Source: Herpetosiphon geysericola (GTDB lineage Bacteria; Chloroflexota; Chloroflexia; Chloroflexales; Herpetosiphonaceae). Taken from it: 64,000 nt of DNA. A program made the position numbers and the translations under genes. Positions within the stretch are counted from its first letter, which is position 1, and the number at the start of each line of letters is the position of its first letter. Shown in pieces: positions 45,609 to 54,386 of the stretch. The stretch spans positions 99,266 to 163,265 of the forward strand of contig NZ_LGKP01000032.1 in assembly GCF_001306135.1 (NCBI RefSeq), given 5' to 3'. The notes beneath the pieces were generated by a model, which saw only the letters and a list, made by a program, of their open reading frames with translations, did not search any database and had not been told where the DNA came from.

Positions 45609-45650
45609 CGATGGTTGCCCTTGGGCAGCGATGGCGAAAGAGGTATAGCT

Positions 45651-47018
45651 ATGGAAAAACCAATTGTGGCGATTGTTGGCCGACCGAATGTTGGCAAATC
45701 GACCTTGTTTAATAAGCTGATTGGCGAGCGCCGAGCAATTATTGCCGACGAAGCTGGCACAACCCGCGACCGCCAATATGGCGAAACGATTTGGAATGGC
45801 CGCGTCTTTACAATTGTCGATACTGCTGGTTTGTTGGTCGGCGATGACGACCCCAACTTGCCGTTGGCCGAAATTGTGCGTCGCACCCACCAACAAGCCC
45901 AACTAGCGATCGACGAAGCTGATGTCATTGTGTTTATGGTCGATGTGCGCGAAGGCTTGATTGCTGCTGATGAAGAAGTGGCTGCCTTGTTGCGCCGTAG
46001 CAGCAAGCCCGTCGTTTTGGGCGTAAACAAAGCAGATACCGAAGATCGCCGCCAAAATGCGGTTGAGTTCTATAACCTTGGCTTGGGCGACCCAATTGCG
46101 TTGAGCGCCTATCACGGCACTGGCTCAGGCGATTTGCTCGATGAGATCGTGCGCAATTTGCCTGCTGGCCAAGAAGAAGAGGAAGACGACAATTCGCTGA
46201 AAATTGCAATTGTTGGGCGACCAAACGTCGGTAAATCGAGCTTGCTGAATAAATTGGTCGGCGAAGAACGGGTCGTTGTCAGCGATATTCCTGGCACAAC
46301 CCGCGATTCAATCGACACCAAATTAACCTATAAAGGTATGCCGATTACCTTGATCGACACTGCTGGGATTCGACGGCGGGGTTCAATTGAGCAAGGGATT
46401 GAACGCTACAGCGTGTTGCGCACGATGAAAGCGATCGAGCGTTGCCAAATTGCTTTGTTGTTGCTCGATGCCAAAGAAGGCCCAACTGCCCAAGATACCC
46501 ACGTTGCTGGCATGGTGTTGGAAGCCAACAAAGGTTTGGCGATTATTGTCAACAAATGGGACTTAATCGACAAAGCCAAATTTAGCTACGAAGATGCCAA
46601 AACCACTATGTCCGAAGTGTTCCACTTTGCGCCATACGCGCCAATTGAGTTTATCTCGGCCAAAACTGGCCAGCGCGCAACCAAAGTGCTCGATATTGCC
46701 CAAACTATCCAGAGCGAACGCACCAAACGGATTAGCACCTCGGATATTAACAACCTGTTGCGGGCAGCGGTGCGCGAACATCCACCAACAGCCATGCACA
46801 AAGGCGCGCACTTGCGCTTGTTCTACGCGACCCAAGCGCAGGCTGAACCACCAGTCTTCTTGTTCTTCTCGAATGCGCCTGAGCAAGTGCACTTTGGCTA
46901 CAAGCGCTACCTCGAAAATCGCATTCGCGAGCAATATGGCTTTATTGGCACGCCAATTGTTTTGGTCTTCAAAGGCCGCGAAGAAGAGCAAACTGTCTCA
47001 GTTTCTGGCCGCCGATAA
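45651..47018 (+). CDS. der: GTPase Der (EngA), 50S ribosome assembly
   Basis: Der has two consecutive GTPase domains and a KH-like C-terminus and is needed for large-subunit assembly. The first domain shows GRPNVGKSTLFNKL, DTAGLLVG and NKAD; the second GRPNVGKSSLLNKL, DTAGIRRR and NKWD. The end carries the KH-like part (AHLRLFYATQAQAEPPVFLFF, then GTPIVLVFKGREE). I start at ATG 45651, after AGAGG, giving about 455 residues; the 12-codon extension is rejected. A terminator follows 24 bases after the stop. Confidence 0.97.
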   Translation: MEKPIVAIVGRPNVGKSTLFNKLIGERRAIIADEAGTTRDRQYGETIWNGRVFTIVDTAGLLVGDDDPNLPLAEIVRRTHQQAQLAIDEADVIVFMVDVREGLIAADEEVAALLRRSSKPVVLGVNKADTEDRRQNAVEFYNLGLGDPIALSAYHGTGSGDLLDEIVRNLPAGQEEEEDDNSLKIAIVGRPNVGKSSLLNKLVGEERVVVSDIPGTTRDSIDTKLTYKGMPITLIDTAGIRRRGSIEQGIERYSVLRTMKAIERCQIALLLLDAKEGPTAQDTHVAGMVLEANKGLAIIVNKWDLIDKAKFSYEDAKTTMSEVFHFAPYAPIEFISAKTGQRATKVLDIAQTIQSERTKRISTSDINNLLRAAVREHPPTAMHKGAHLRLFYATQAQAEPPVFLFFSNAPEQVHFGYKRYLENRIREQYGFIGTPIVLVFKGREEEQTVSVSGRR

Positions 47019-47042
47019 GTTTCGTAAACCTGAATTAATCCA

Positions 47043-47078
47043 AAAAGCACTTCAATCAATCACGATTGAGGTGCTTTT
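47043..47078. terminator. Bidirectional terminator between der and a membrane protein gene
   Basis: A 15-bp stem (47043-47057 with 47064-47078, one G-U pair) starts with AAAA and ends with TTTT, so it can work for both convergent transcripts. It touches the stop codon of the minus-strand gene. Confidence 0.85.
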
Positions 47079-47592
47079 ATGTTGTAGTTTGATACAATTG
47101 CTTTTGCTGCTGGCAACGATAGAGTGTAAACACCGCAATGATTGGTGGCAAAATAAAGCTTATTGTATTGATAAATGTCAAGATAGTAGCTGGTTTTAGA
47201 ATACCTTCAAATACTTGTTGGTTAGTATAGATAATTTGCTTGATCAATGGCGCACGAAATGGACTTGCATTTATCTGATCAATTAACGTAATCACAACCA
47301 GATGGAGCTCTGTTGTTATAAGTACGATATACGCATAATAATGATTTTTTATCCGTGCTATTTGCTTGGTTAGCAAAAGCAGCATTGCTGTATAGATTAA
47401 TGACGGTATACTGAAAAAAGCTGCCATTACAAGGATAATTTGGATGATAATTGAATTGTTATGCTTAAATCCAAGCACAACAACTGCGATGATATAGGCT
47501 ACGAACGCAATCAATGCATACAACAAAGCTTTTTTAATTCCAAACCAGAATATTTTAGCTCCTGAACTGGTTACTGAGGGAATTGTATACAT
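47077..47592 (-). CDS. Small multi-pass membrane protein of unknown function
   Basis: The 171-residue product has about five predicted membrane helices (for example ALLYALIAFVAYIIAVVVLG and PATILTFINTISFILPPIIAV) joined by short loops. It resembles Yip1-like membrane proteins in helix arrangement only; I recognise no motif. The composition is more AT-rich than in der. It follows a wrecked membrane-protein gene on the same strand, 12 bases downstream, so both may belong to the same former operon. Confidence 0.65.
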   Translation of the reverse strand: MYTIPSVTSSGAKIFWFGIKKALLYALIAFVAYIIAVVVLGFKHNNSIIIQIILVMAAFFSIPSLIYTAMLLLLTKQIARIKNHYYAYIVLITTELHLVVITLIDQINASPFRAPLIKQIIYTNQQVFEGILKPATILTFINTISFILPPIIAVFTLYRCQQQKQLYQTTT

Positions 47593-47604
47593 CAGCCGCT
47601 CCTG

Positions 47605-48550
47605 TTACTCAGTTGTGGGCAAAATCAGCGCTTCTTCGCGACCATACAACCACCAAGCCCACAAGGCCGTAATCAGCCCCAAACTGCCAAGCATGAGCAC
47701 ATTCCAATGGCGCTCAGCCAGCAATACCTGAAAAACCGCGTGCGCTGCTTCATGATCATCGGCAACCACCAAAATGGTACAACCCATTGGCTCAGGAAAA
47801 TAAATGAAATCAACATTGCGCCAATTAGGCTGTAGCGGGTGATGCGGGTCATCCAATGGCCGAGGCTGAGCGCGCTAAACATCAACAAATTGCTATAGCC
47901 GAAAATCAACCAATCGTTGGCCACAAGCCATGTGCAGAGCAGCATCGCAACCAACCAACTTGGGCCAATGATCAGGCAGCTACGCATCCACCATAAGCGC
48001 CGAATGCCAAGGCCTGTCGCGGCGCTTAAGTCAATGGTTGGGTCATCGATTAAGCAGCCAACACTCAGCCATGCGATAATGGTTGGCATAATTGCTTGGA
48101 CAACAAGCAAAGCATTGCATTGTGATAGCTGTCGGTCAACGCCCACAGGGCCAAGCTGGTAATAATGCTTAAACTGCTGATCCAGCGTTAACGCACAATA
48201 CTCAGCGTAGCAATACTATACGCCAATAAGCGACCAATACTATAATTCACCAGATTATAGCGCGTACTCCATATTATTTCACGCACTTGCAGATCACGTT
48301 TGCTTTCGTGCCCAAACACAATAGCTAAGTATGCACAACATTGAGTAAATAGTGTATACATAATGTCGCCACTTACGCCAAAAAAACTAAAAGCTACCAA
48401 TAATAGTAACATAACCCATAAAAAGCGATTGCGGCTAATATTTCGTAGCGAACCAAGGCAAAATCTTTTGATCATCCTAGAATTTTCAGTATAGGCTTTA
48501 CTCAACGAAGCTATATAGTATAAATTATTAGGAATAACAAAATAAACCAA
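47605..48550 (-). pseudogene. Broken multi-pass membrane protein gene
   Basis: Three reading frames on the minus strand carry pieces of what looks like one membrane protein: 48550-48188 (SRNRFLWVMLLLLVAFSFFG...), ending in TAA; the same frame continues after that stop (RWISSLSIITSLALW), then the sequence moves to another frame at about 48130-47840 (LVVQAIMPTIIAWLSVGCLIDDP..., several helices), and to the third frame at about 47860-47605 (AAHAVFQVLLAERHWNVLML...). One nonsense mutation and two frameshifts would explain this. The helix-rich pattern resembles ABC-2-type permeases, but no signature fixes the family. Upstream coding start uncertain. Confidence 0.5.
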
Positions 48551-48690
48551 ATAATTATTTGGAATGAGGCGAGGGATTGAATGATGAAGGAGTTTGAAGG
48601 ATGATTATGTGGAATAATCAACGGGCTTCTCTCGCAGCCAACTGTTGCCCACGATTATAACGAAATTAGTTTGCCTGTCAAGCAATTACC

Positions 48691-48725
48691 GTGCTGCTGA
48701 TCAATTTTGGAATGATCAGCAGCAC
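48691..48725 (-). terminator. Hairpin after the acyl-CoA dehydrogenase gene
   Basis: A perfect 13-bp inverted repeat (48691-48703 with 48713-48725) with a 9-base loop lies 15 bases after the stop. The tail is not T-rich, so strength is uncertain. Confidence 0.6.
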
Positions 48726-48740
48726 AATTGGGCCAATGAA

Positions 48741-49889
48741 TTAGGCTAGTTCGCCAAGTAAGCCACGCGAGATGACCATGCGCAGAATTTCCGAAGTGCC
48801 TTCGCCAATCGTCAGCAAACGGGTATCGCGATAGTAGCGCTCAACCGGATATTCGCTGCTATAGCCGTAGCCACCAAAGATTTGGACTGCGTTGCGGCAG
48901 GCTCGTTCTGAGGCTTCCGAGGCGTAGAGCTTGGCAATCGCTGCTTCACGGGTGAAGGGCTTGCCGTTTTCTTTGAGCCACGCGGCACGTAAAATCAGCA
49001 AGCGAGCAGCTTCCAGCTCGGTATCCATATCGGCCAGCATATTGCTAATCGACTGATAGCTGCCAATCGCATGGCCAAAGGCTTGGCGCTCACGGGCATA
49101 GCTAACTGCTGCTTCCATGGCCGCAACGCCTAGGCCAATCGCCATTGCGCCAATCGAAATCCGCCCGCCATCGAGCACTTTGAGGAACTGCACAAAGCCA
49201 TCGCCCTCGGCTCCCAGCAGGTTTTCTGCTGGTACGCGCACATTATCAAAGGTGATGGCGTGAGTATTCGAGCCACGCAAGCCCATTTTATGCTCTGGGC
49301 TGCCAAAATGGACGCCAGGGGTGCCTTGGGGAATGATGATTGCGCTAATGCCACGCTTACCACGATCTTTATTGGTGATTGCAGTAACAATTAAGTGGCC
49401 AGCTTCGGCAGCGTTGGTGATCCACATTTTTGCGCCATTGATCACCCATTCGTTGCCTTCGCGCACGGCGGTGGTGCGGGTCGAGCCTGCATCTGAGCCT
49501 GCGTGCGGCTCGGTTAGGCCAAACGCGCCAAGGTAGCGACCTTCGGCGGCAGGCCGCAAAAATTGCTCTTTTTGTTGATCGTTGCCAAACATGGCAATTG
49601 GGGCGCTGCCTAAACCAACGTGGGCCGCATACGAAAGTGCGGTCGAGCCACAGCAGCGGGCAATCTCCTCGACGGCGAGGGCTGCACTAATCGCATCGGC
49701 TCCTGCGCCGCCTAATTCTTCGGCAAAAGGCAAGCCCATGAGGCCGGTATCGGCCATTTTTTTCCATGTCGAGGCTGGAATTTGGGCTTTTTCATCAACC
49801 TCTTTGGCTTTGGGCAATAACTCACGCTCAGCAAATTCACGTACCGTTTGACGTAGTTCTTGCTGTTCTTGGGTTAACTGGAAATCCAT
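48741..49889 (-). CDS. Acyl-CoA dehydrogenase
   Basis: A 382-residue FAD enzyme of fatty-acid or branched-chain acyl-CoA oxidation. Signatures are GAFGLTEPHAGSDAG (flavin/substrate loop), WITNAAEAGHLIV and the C-terminal QIFGGYGYSSEYPVERYYRD. The catalytic base is E363 in IGEGTSEI, at the short/medium-chain dehydrogenase position and unlike isovaleryl-CoA dehydrogenase, which has Gly there. Chain-length preference cannot be read by eye. It appears monocistronic, with a hairpin downstream and a repeat block upstream. An electron-transfer flavoprotein is not in this window. Confidence 0.95.
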   Translation of the reverse strand: MDFQLTQEQQELRQTVREFAERELLPKAKEVDEKAQIPASTWKKMADTGLMGLPFAEELGGAGADAISAALAVEEIARCCGSTALSYAAHVGLGSAPIAMFGNDQQKEQFLRPAAEGRYLGAFGLTEPHAGSDAGSTRTTAVREGNEWVINGAKMWITNAAEAGHLIVTAITNKDRGKRGISAIIIPQGTPGVHFGSPEHKMGLRGSNTHAITFDNVRVPAENLLGAEGDGFVQFLKVLDGGRISIGAMAIGLGVAAMEAAVSYARERQAFGHAIGSYQSISNMLADMDTELEAARLLILRAAWLKENGKPFTREAAIAKLYASEASERACRNAVQIFGGYGYSSEYPVERYYRDTRLLTIGEGTSEILRMVISRGLLGELA

Positions 49890-49956
49890 CGAGCATATCT
49901 CCTATGATGTTGGTCGGCTTCGTTGCCTCCCTGTAGTATACCAAGAAGTTACTAGA

Positions 49957-50106
49957 AGGATGAAGGATGAGGGATGAAATTTAACCACGAAGGACACGAA
50001 GAGCACGAAGGTTTCTAAACTTGTATTCTTACAATATCCCAAGCTTGTTTTTGATTTCTGACTTTTGATTTTTGCTTTCATCCTTCATAATTCATAATTC
50101 ATCCTT
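49957..50106. repeat. CACGAAG-type intergenic repeat block
   Basis: The block reads GATGAAGGATGAGGGATGAA, AACCACGAAGGACACGAAG, GATTTCTGACTTTTGATTTT and CTTCATAATTCATAATTC. It lies directly downstream of the pseudo-metzincin gene and upstream of the acyl-CoA dehydrogenase gene. Confidence 0.8.
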
Positions 50107-50110
50107 TTAA

Positions 50111-51367
50111 TTACGTTTCCTCATCGATAAAGGCCACATGGCGAAAGGTGGTTTGGTCTTCGATGCTGGCCCCAAGGGCGCCCACAATCAGGCCAATGAT
50201 CGTGACGGTGCCAGCTAAGGCCAGATTATGCTCAAGCGAAAGCGTCGCAAAATCGGTCCAGCGCTCGGCTAGCTCATTGGGCACAACCCAAATCACCAGC
50301 ATTGCCGCGCTGATTAGCAGCAACACCATTGAAAGCATGGCACCTAAAATCGTCAAAATAATGGCAAAATCAGTTACCACAACTTGTTCAGTTAGCCGAA
50401 AACGGGTGCGGCGAGTGAGCAAGCGTTGGCGGGTGACGACGAAGGTTGTGGTGGCGGCAATCGTAATTGCCAACGCACCAGCAACTTCATCGAACGGCAA
50501 GCGAACCCCAACATCCCAGACCTCGGCGGTAAAGAGCAAAATGAGCAAGGTTGATAAGGCAGCGCCAGTGAATTTGGTCAGGTGCCAAACCAAAATCCAT
50601 GGCCGATTGCGCGCTACTGCTGCAAGAATTTCGCGGCCTGAACGGGCCAGCACGCGCAAGGTGAAAAAGAAGGGATTGCGCGATGATTGGCCAGTTTCTT
50701 CCACCCGCAAATCAGCAACTTCAGTCAGCGATTCGAGCATCCATTCGCGCTCCTCGCTGCTAAAATCCTGCACCGCATCGAGATCTTCGGGTACGCGCGG
50801 GATGCTCATTGGGCTGCTTGGCTCGTCGCTATGTGGCAAGGCCAATAAATCGCCAAGCAAATGTAAAAATAAGGCCCAAATCCGCTTACTGAGCACCAAT
50901 TCGCGCTCAGCTTTGCGCACCATCGAACGCTGAGCGGTTGGATCGAGTCGTGCCGTTGAAATGGCGGCTGCATCGAGGCCGCTGGCTGGTGTGCCCAAGG
51001 TGTATTGCTTGCTCAAGGCATGCAAATCGGTGGCAGTGAAGGCGACAGCAAAATCCCAGCCTTTGGTCAAGCGTTCAGTCACCGCCATATCGATTAAGCG
51101 AATTGGTTCGGCCAAAACATCGCCCGGGTCGGGGTCGGGGCGCACGACGATTGGCAAACGCCACGAAAATTCGGGCCAGCATTGGCGCAAATAATCGCGG
51201 GTTTGCTCGCGGGCAGTGCGAATTGCGCCCTCGTCGATTTTTTCGAAGGTGCCAATCAGCACCCAGCCAATTTCGACCAACGGGCGTTTGGGTGCTTGGG
51301 CTTCGCGCGGTGAGTTCCACAGATATTCAGCTTGATCAACTGCTGGCTCGATCTGCGGTTCACTCAT
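50111..51367 (-). CDS. Membrane protein with a degenerate metzincin-like domain
   Basis: The 418-residue protein has an N-terminal soluble part (1-255) and four C-terminal helices (about 260-400). Residues 169-179 (HLLGDLLALPH) fit the metzincin zinc-site spacing HExxHxxGxxH: H169 and H179 remain, but Glu is replaced by L170, the second His by D173 and Gly by A176. M187 stands where a Met-turn could be. The preceding segment (GWDFAVAFTATDL) also resembles archaemetzincin-like proteins. Proteolysis is therefore not expected. The gene overlaps the Mur-ligase-like gene by four bases (ATGA), which suggests a joint, cell-envelope-related task. The assignment is by eye and uncertain. Confidence 0.65.
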   Translation of the reverse strand: MSEPQIEPAVDQAEYLWNSPREAQAPKRPLVEIGWVLIGTFEKIDEGAIRTAREQTRDYLRQCWPEFSWRLPIVVRPDPDPGDVLAEPIRLIDMAVTERLTKGWDFAVAFTATDLHALSKQYTLGTPASGLDAAAISTARLDPTAQRSMVRKAERELVLSKRIWALFLHLLGDLLALPHSDEPSSPMSIPRVPEDLDAVQDFSSEEREWMLESLTEVADLRVEETGQSSRNPFFFTLRVLARSGREILAAVARNRPWILVWHLTKFTGAALSTLLILLFTAEVWDVGVRLPFDEVAGALAITIAATTTFVVTRQRLLTRRTRFRLTEQVVVTDFAIILTILGAMLSMVLLLISAAMLVIWVVPNELAERWTDFATLSLEHNLALAGTVTIIGLIVGALGASIEDQTTFRHVAFIDEET

Positions 51368-52980
51368 TCAGCACGCTCCCATGCTTGGGCCATCGCAATT
51401 TTGCTCATCCGATCTTTATAGACAAGCCAGAGCAGTACATCGCCAGACTTGGCATGGTTCGTTAATTCGGCGAAGGCATTATCATCGCCCTCAAGCTCGG
51501 CGATGGCGCTGGATTCCAATCCCGCAGCGCTGGCAGCGGCGATCATCATTGGTTCTAAAGTGCCTGGTTCGCGCCCACGCAAAAACCAAGGATCACGTTT
51601 GAGCACCAAGCGATCGACGTGCTGAGCGATAATCGTCATTTGCTCTTGAATTTGCTGGTCGGTGCGATCACCGGTGCCGCTAAACACCATGGCAATCTGA
51701 CCATCGACTGCGCGCAATGGCTCGGCGCTGGCCAAAAGCACGCGCAGGCCATCGCTGTTATGCGCGTAATCGATCAACAACGTAATGCCATCACGCTGAA
51801 ACTGATTCAAACGGCCTGGGTTGTGCTCAGCATTTGGTTGAAATCCAGCAAGGCCAAGCGCAATCTGGCCTGCGCTTAATCCAAATGCGTGCAAGGCCGC
51901 TGCTGCTGCCAAAGCGTTGGCAATATTGTGCTGAGCCATCCCGCCGAAGCTTAGCGGCAATTCAGCCACAGCAATTAATGGCTGTATTTGGCCTGCGCTG
52001 GCCAGCATCAGTTGATCTGCTTCGAGAAACAAACAGCTGTGTTGATCTTGCTGCGCTTGAAGAATCAACGGGTTGTTGGCCTGCAAACTAAACCAAATAA
52101 TCGGCGCAGGAGCTTGAGGAGCGACAACATCGATCAAAACCTGATCATCAGCATTCAAAATGACAGCTTTTTGGGCTGCCCGCACAATCGTAGCCTTGAA
52201 ATGAGCCATTTCGGCGACTGTTGCCAAGCCGCGATCGGGCAAATGATCGTCAGCAACATTGGTCAAGACTGCAATATCGCATTGATTGAAAGCAATGCCA
52301 CGGCGCAATAAACCACCGCGCGCCGTTTCGAGCACCGCCACCTCGACCGTTGGCTGGCTGAGCACCAGTTGCGCCCCACCAAAGCCAGTCCAATCGCCAT
52401 GCTCAATTGCCTGATTATTGATCCACACGCCGTCAGTGTCGGTGCGTCCGGTCTGGTAGCCAGCGGTGCGCAGAGTAAAATCGATTAAGCGGGTGGTAGT
52501 AGTTTTGCCGTTAGTCCCGCTAATGGCGATAATTGGCAAGGTCTGATAGATAGTTTGGTCAAATTGCTCAGCGTTTTGGCTATGCACTCCATAGCCAACT
52601 AGCCAGCGATCGTCAGCGCGCCACACTGGCAAATGTTGTTCACGCAAGGGTTGCAAGGTACTTGGCACTTGCTCTTTGGCAAGCATGGCCTGAATCTCGG
52701 CGGTACTGGCGGCCTCGGCAGTGCCCGCAATCTGTTCAAGCAGCAGCGCCAAACTTTCGGGCGTTGTGGTTGCCCAAGTGATGGCAAATTCGCCAAGGCT
52801 TGGGTGTTGTTGGATGTTTGGCTCAGCAGCCTTGATGCCAGCGCTGCTCAGCGCATGGCCTACCTGATCGAGCCAAGCCTGAATTTCAGGCAAATTTCCG
52901 ACAAGCCGAACTAAAGCTACCGGGGCATGGGCATAGCCATTTGGCCCTTCGAGGGCGCGAATATCACGAAATTCCAGCAT
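51364..52980 (-). CDS. Mur-ligase-family protein, similar to the C-terminal part of cyanophycin synthetase
   Basis: The 538-residue cytoplasmic protein has an ATP-binding Mur-ligase core: P-loop GTNGKTTTTR at 155-164, TDGVWINNQ, VLETARGGLLRRG and NVADDHLPDRG, all as in the Mur-like half of cyanophycin synthetase. The C-terminal part has NPGRLNQF and LIDYAHN. Residues 1-145 replace the ATP-grasp domain that cyanophycin synthetase carries there, so it is not a complete CphA. It probably ligates an amino acid to an unknown carboxylate. The downstream overlapping gene encodes the pseudo-metzincin membrane protein. Confidence 0.8.
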   Translation of the reverse strand: MLEFRDIRALEGPNGYAHAPVALVRLVGNLPEIQAWLDQVGHALSSAGIKAAEPNIQQHPSLGEFAITWATTTPESLALLLEQIAGTAEAASTAEIQAMLAKEQVPSTLQPLREQHLPVWRADDRWLVGYGVHSQNAEQFDQTIYQTLPIIAISGTNGKTTTTRLIDFTLRTAGYQTGRTDTDGVWINNQAIEHGDWTGFGGAQLVLSQPTVEVAVLETARGGLLRRGIAFNQCDIAVLTNVADDHLPDRGLATVAEMAHFKATIVRAAQKAVILNADDQVLIDVVAPQAPAPIIWFSLQANNPLILQAQQDQHSCLFLEADQLMLASAGQIQPLIAVAELPLSFGGMAQHNIANALAAAAALHAFGLSAGQIALGLAGFQPNAEHNPGRLNQFQRDGITLLIDYAHNSDGLRVLLASAEPLRAVDGQIAMVFSGTGDRTDQQIQEQMTIIAQHVDRLVLKRDPWFLRGREPGTLEPMMIAAASAAGLESSAIAELEGDDNAFAELTNHAKSGDVLLWLVYKDRMSKIAMAQAWERAE

Positions 52981-53054
52981 AGGCCACCAACCTTAATCCA
53001 GCACGAATGTAGGCTTAATGGTACATGGACAGCCCAAAAAAGCAATTGCGCTGG

Positions 53055-53870
53055 TTACTCGCCGCCAAGCTCGCGCGCCCGCCGATAGGCCGCCCAAACC
53101 CCATCGGCCAAGACTGTGCGCAACCGACCTTTTTCAAGCTCGTAGAGCGCAGCGGCGGTTGTGCCACCAGGCGAAGTAACCATATTACGCAATTCGGCAA
53201 CGTGCTTGCCCGATTGTGCCGAGTAGCGCACCGCGCCGATCACTGTTTGCTCCACCAGTTGGGCGGCGATCCGACGCGGAAAGCCCATATGCACCCCTGC
53301 ATCGATCAAGGCTTCCATCACCATAAATACGTAAGCTGGCCCAGTGCCAGATAGCGCTGTGGCCATATCCATAAATTTCTCATCTTCGACCTCAACTTCT
53401 GCACCAATTGCGCTTAGCACAATTTTGGCCCAGCCACGCCGAGCCTGATCAAGGCCTTTGCTGGCGGTCCAAACCGTAATGCCCTCGGCAATTTGGGCTG
53501 GAGTGTTGGGCATCGAACGGGCAATGGCGCTATGGCCGGTGGCTTCGGCAATTTGGCGCATTTTTACGCCCGCCAAAACCGAGACAATTAGATCATCGCT
53601 TTGAAATGCGCCATTGAGTTGGGGCAGCACTTGCTCGGTCATTTGCGGCTTGATGCCCAAAATCACCACATTGCCCCATGTAGCGGCCTCGCGGTTATCC
53701 CCAGTGGTGGCAATGCCCCAGCGTTGCGATAATTCGCGCCGCCGCTCAGGGCGTGGCGTGGCAGCTAAAACTTGGCTTGGTTGTACCAATTCTGCTTGTA
53801 ATAAGCCGCCGATAACAGCCTCGCCCATTGTGCCTGTGCCAATAATTGCAATATTGAGGTTGGTTAACAT
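53055..53870 (-). CDS. proC: Pyrroline-5-carboxylate reductase
   Basis: ProC performs the last step of proline synthesis with NAD(P)H. The start at 53870 gives MLTNLNIAIIGTGTMGEAVIGGLL, the Rossmann fingerprint; an ATG six codons upstream is possible. Conserved features are VILGIKPQ, RSMPNTPAQIAEG, and the dimer/active-site block ALSGTGPAYVFMVMEALIDAG. About 271 residues is normal. It is not obviously co-transcribed with proS, from which a 490-base repeat-filled gap separates it. Confidence 0.95.
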   Translation of the reverse strand: MLTNLNIAIIGTGTMGEAVIGGLLQAELVQPSQVLAATPRPERRRELSQRWGIATTGDNREAATWGNVVILGIKPQMTEQVLPQLNGAFQSDDLIVSVLAGVKMRQIAEATGHSAIARSMPNTPAQIAEGITVWTASKGLDQARRGWAKIVLSAIGAEVEVEDEKFMDMATALSGTGPAYVFMVMEALIDAGVHMGFPRRIAAQLVEQTVIGAVRYSAQSGKHVAELRNMVTSPGGTTAAALYELEKGRLRTVLADGVWAAYRRARELGGE

Positions 53871-53893
53871 GATTCGGTTATTCTCCAATGGTT

Positions 53894-54386
53894 AATGTTG
53901 ATCCACGAAGGACATGAAGGTTAATTTTTTAGCCACAGATTGGTACAGATTTTTAGGATTGGGTTCTTGCTAGCCCAAAGCCCTGAACATTTTTAGCCAC
54001 GAATTGCACGAATTCCACGAATGATGTTCCGATAGCCCAAAGCCTCCATCAAATTAGCCATTATTCCTCTGCGCCTCTGCGTTAAAAATTGATCCAACGA
54101 AGCAGTCGAAAACCGCGAAGAACGCGAAGGCCACGAAGGTTAAGTTTTTTGGCCACAGATGAGCACAGATTTTTAGGATTGGGTTCTTGCTAGCCCAAAG
54201 CCCTGAACATTTTTAGCCACGAATTGCACGAATTCCACGAATGATGTTCCGATAGCCAAAAGCCCCCAGCCCATAGCCATGGATTCTCTGCGCCTCTGCG
54301 TTAAAACTGGCCCCTGAAACCTTATCCCTCATCCTGCTTTTGATGTTTGCCTTCTGCCTTTTGACTTCATCCCTCATCCTTCATCC
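53894..54386. repeat. CACGAAG-type repeat block with an internal 220-bp duplication
   Basis: The gap between proC and proS consists almost entirely of repeat units (CCACGAAGG, TAGCCACAGATT, AGCCACGAATTGCACGAATT, CTCTGCGCCTCTGCGTTAAAA, TCATCCCTCATCC). Bases 53945-54037 recur identically at 54165-54257, 220 bases apart, so part of the block was duplicated in tandem. Its right end overlaps the last codons of proS. Confidence 0.85.

Noticed and set aside
53894..54386. Repeat block as a CRISPR array
   Set aside because: Repeats vary in length and order, spacing is irregular, and the only long identical pair is a single 220-bp tandem duplication.
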